Assembly: GCA_041170385.1 (NCBI GenBank)
Contig: JBEAZA010000038.1
Location: 40,001-104,000 of the forward strand
From: Luteolibacter sp041170385
GTDB lineage: Bacteria; Verrucomicrobiota; Verrucomicrobiia; Verrucomicrobiales; Akkermansiaceae
Reading direction: 5' to 3'
Length of the DNA: 64,000 nt
The notes under the pieces are model-generated. The model was given only the letters and a program-made list of their open reading frames with translations, did no database searches and was not told the origin of the DNA. The position numbers and the translations under genes are program-made. This document shows positions 63,864 through 64,000 of this stretch, one piece after another. The number at the start of each line of letters is the position of its first letter. Position 1 is the first letter of the stretch.

Positions 63864-64000
63864 ATGAACGAAAACACACCACCACCACCGCAGATCATCG
63901 CAACCCAGCGCCCGGAATCCGGAACGGCCACCGCCCTTGCGGTGGTTTCCATCATTTTCGGCACCATCGGTCTGCTAGGATCCTTTATTCCGTGTTTGGG
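63864..64000 (+). CDS. Start of a small membrane protein, cut by the window edge
   Basis: From the ATG at 63864 the frame stays open to the window end, giving 45 residues. It has a Pro-rich start (NENTPPPPQ) and then a hydrophobic segment from about residue 24 (ALAVVSIIFGTIGLLGSFIPCLG). This is the usual layout of DUF4190-like bacterial membrane proteins, which carry one or two further helices. The family call is tentative because the rest is missing. Confidence 0.5.
   Translation, partial: MNENTPPPPQIIATQRPESGTATALAVVSIIFGTIGLLGSFIPCL

Noticed and set aside
1..64000. CRISPR arrays, prophage or transposase genes
   Set aside because: No spaced direct repeats, integrases or transposase motifs were seen on reading through the window; only short isolated repeats occur.

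Overview
The window looks like a chromosomal segment of a member of the Verrucomicrobiota, probably the Verrucomicrobiales. The strongest lineage signals are a 51-residue Chlamydiae/Verrucomicrobia-type small basic protein, three giant secreted PVC-type c-heme/dehydrogenase proteins, the secreted DUF1800/DUF1501 pair, a DUF1080 hydrolase, a sulfatase and a SASA-type carbohydrate esterase. Coding density is high. GC is near 60% in most genes and clearly lower around 56-58 kb. I see no prophage, insertion sequence, CRISPR array or rRNA operon.

Layout, left to right. 0-9 kb: the tail of an M16-like peptidase, a YwaF-type membrane protein, a Tat-exported metallophosphoesterase, a giant heme/HEAT protein followed 2 bp later by ispH, a Dabb protein, and an unusual fusion of a symporter-like membrane domain with a hotdog thioesterase. 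9-16 kb: a membrane-anchored SurA/PpiD-like chaperone, a TPR protein, metG and ileS. 15.8-22 kb: a SASA esterase, a GH128-like glucanase translationally coupled to yidD, a membrane protein of unknown function, an M48 lipoprotein protease, a cytochrome P450 and phoU. 22-32 kb, all minus strand: acs, a coiled-coil protein, carB, a DUF3142 protein and a large lipoprotein. 32-35 kb: an I78-like inhibitor lipoprotein, an orphan peptide-type ABC ATPase, an RluB/RsuA-type pseudouridine synthase, the small basic protein, and a non-coding stretch with a perfect 19-bp inverted repeat. 35-40 kb: the DUF1800/DUF1501 pair. 40-43 kb, minus strand: a compact group of DJ-1/PfpI protein, a tiny open frame, a MauE/DoxX-like protein, pyrF and an MBL-fold hydrolase.

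43.5-53.9 kb, minus strand, is the most system-like region: DUF1080 hydrolase, YdjY protein, c-heme dehydrogenase, LamG/c-heme dehydrogenase, HELAH zincin and sulfatase. The last five are 5-11 bp apart or overlap by 4 bp, so they very probably form one transcript for extracytoplasmic processing of a sulfated substrate. 54-58.4 kb: a glycine-rich RRM protein with its own terminator, an OmpA-like protein, an HtrA-type protease, a low-GC divergent intergenic region with two DnaA-box-like 9-mers, and an SDR enzyme. 58.5-64 kb: tRNA-Arg(ACG), mnmG, argF, argD, a GNAT acetyltransferase and the start of a membrane protein.

Housekeeping functions (amino-acid charging, isoprenoid, pyrimidine and arginine synthesis, acetate activation, tRNA modification) are interleaved with secreted glycan-related proteins. 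All functions are judged from sequence by eye; no database search was run.
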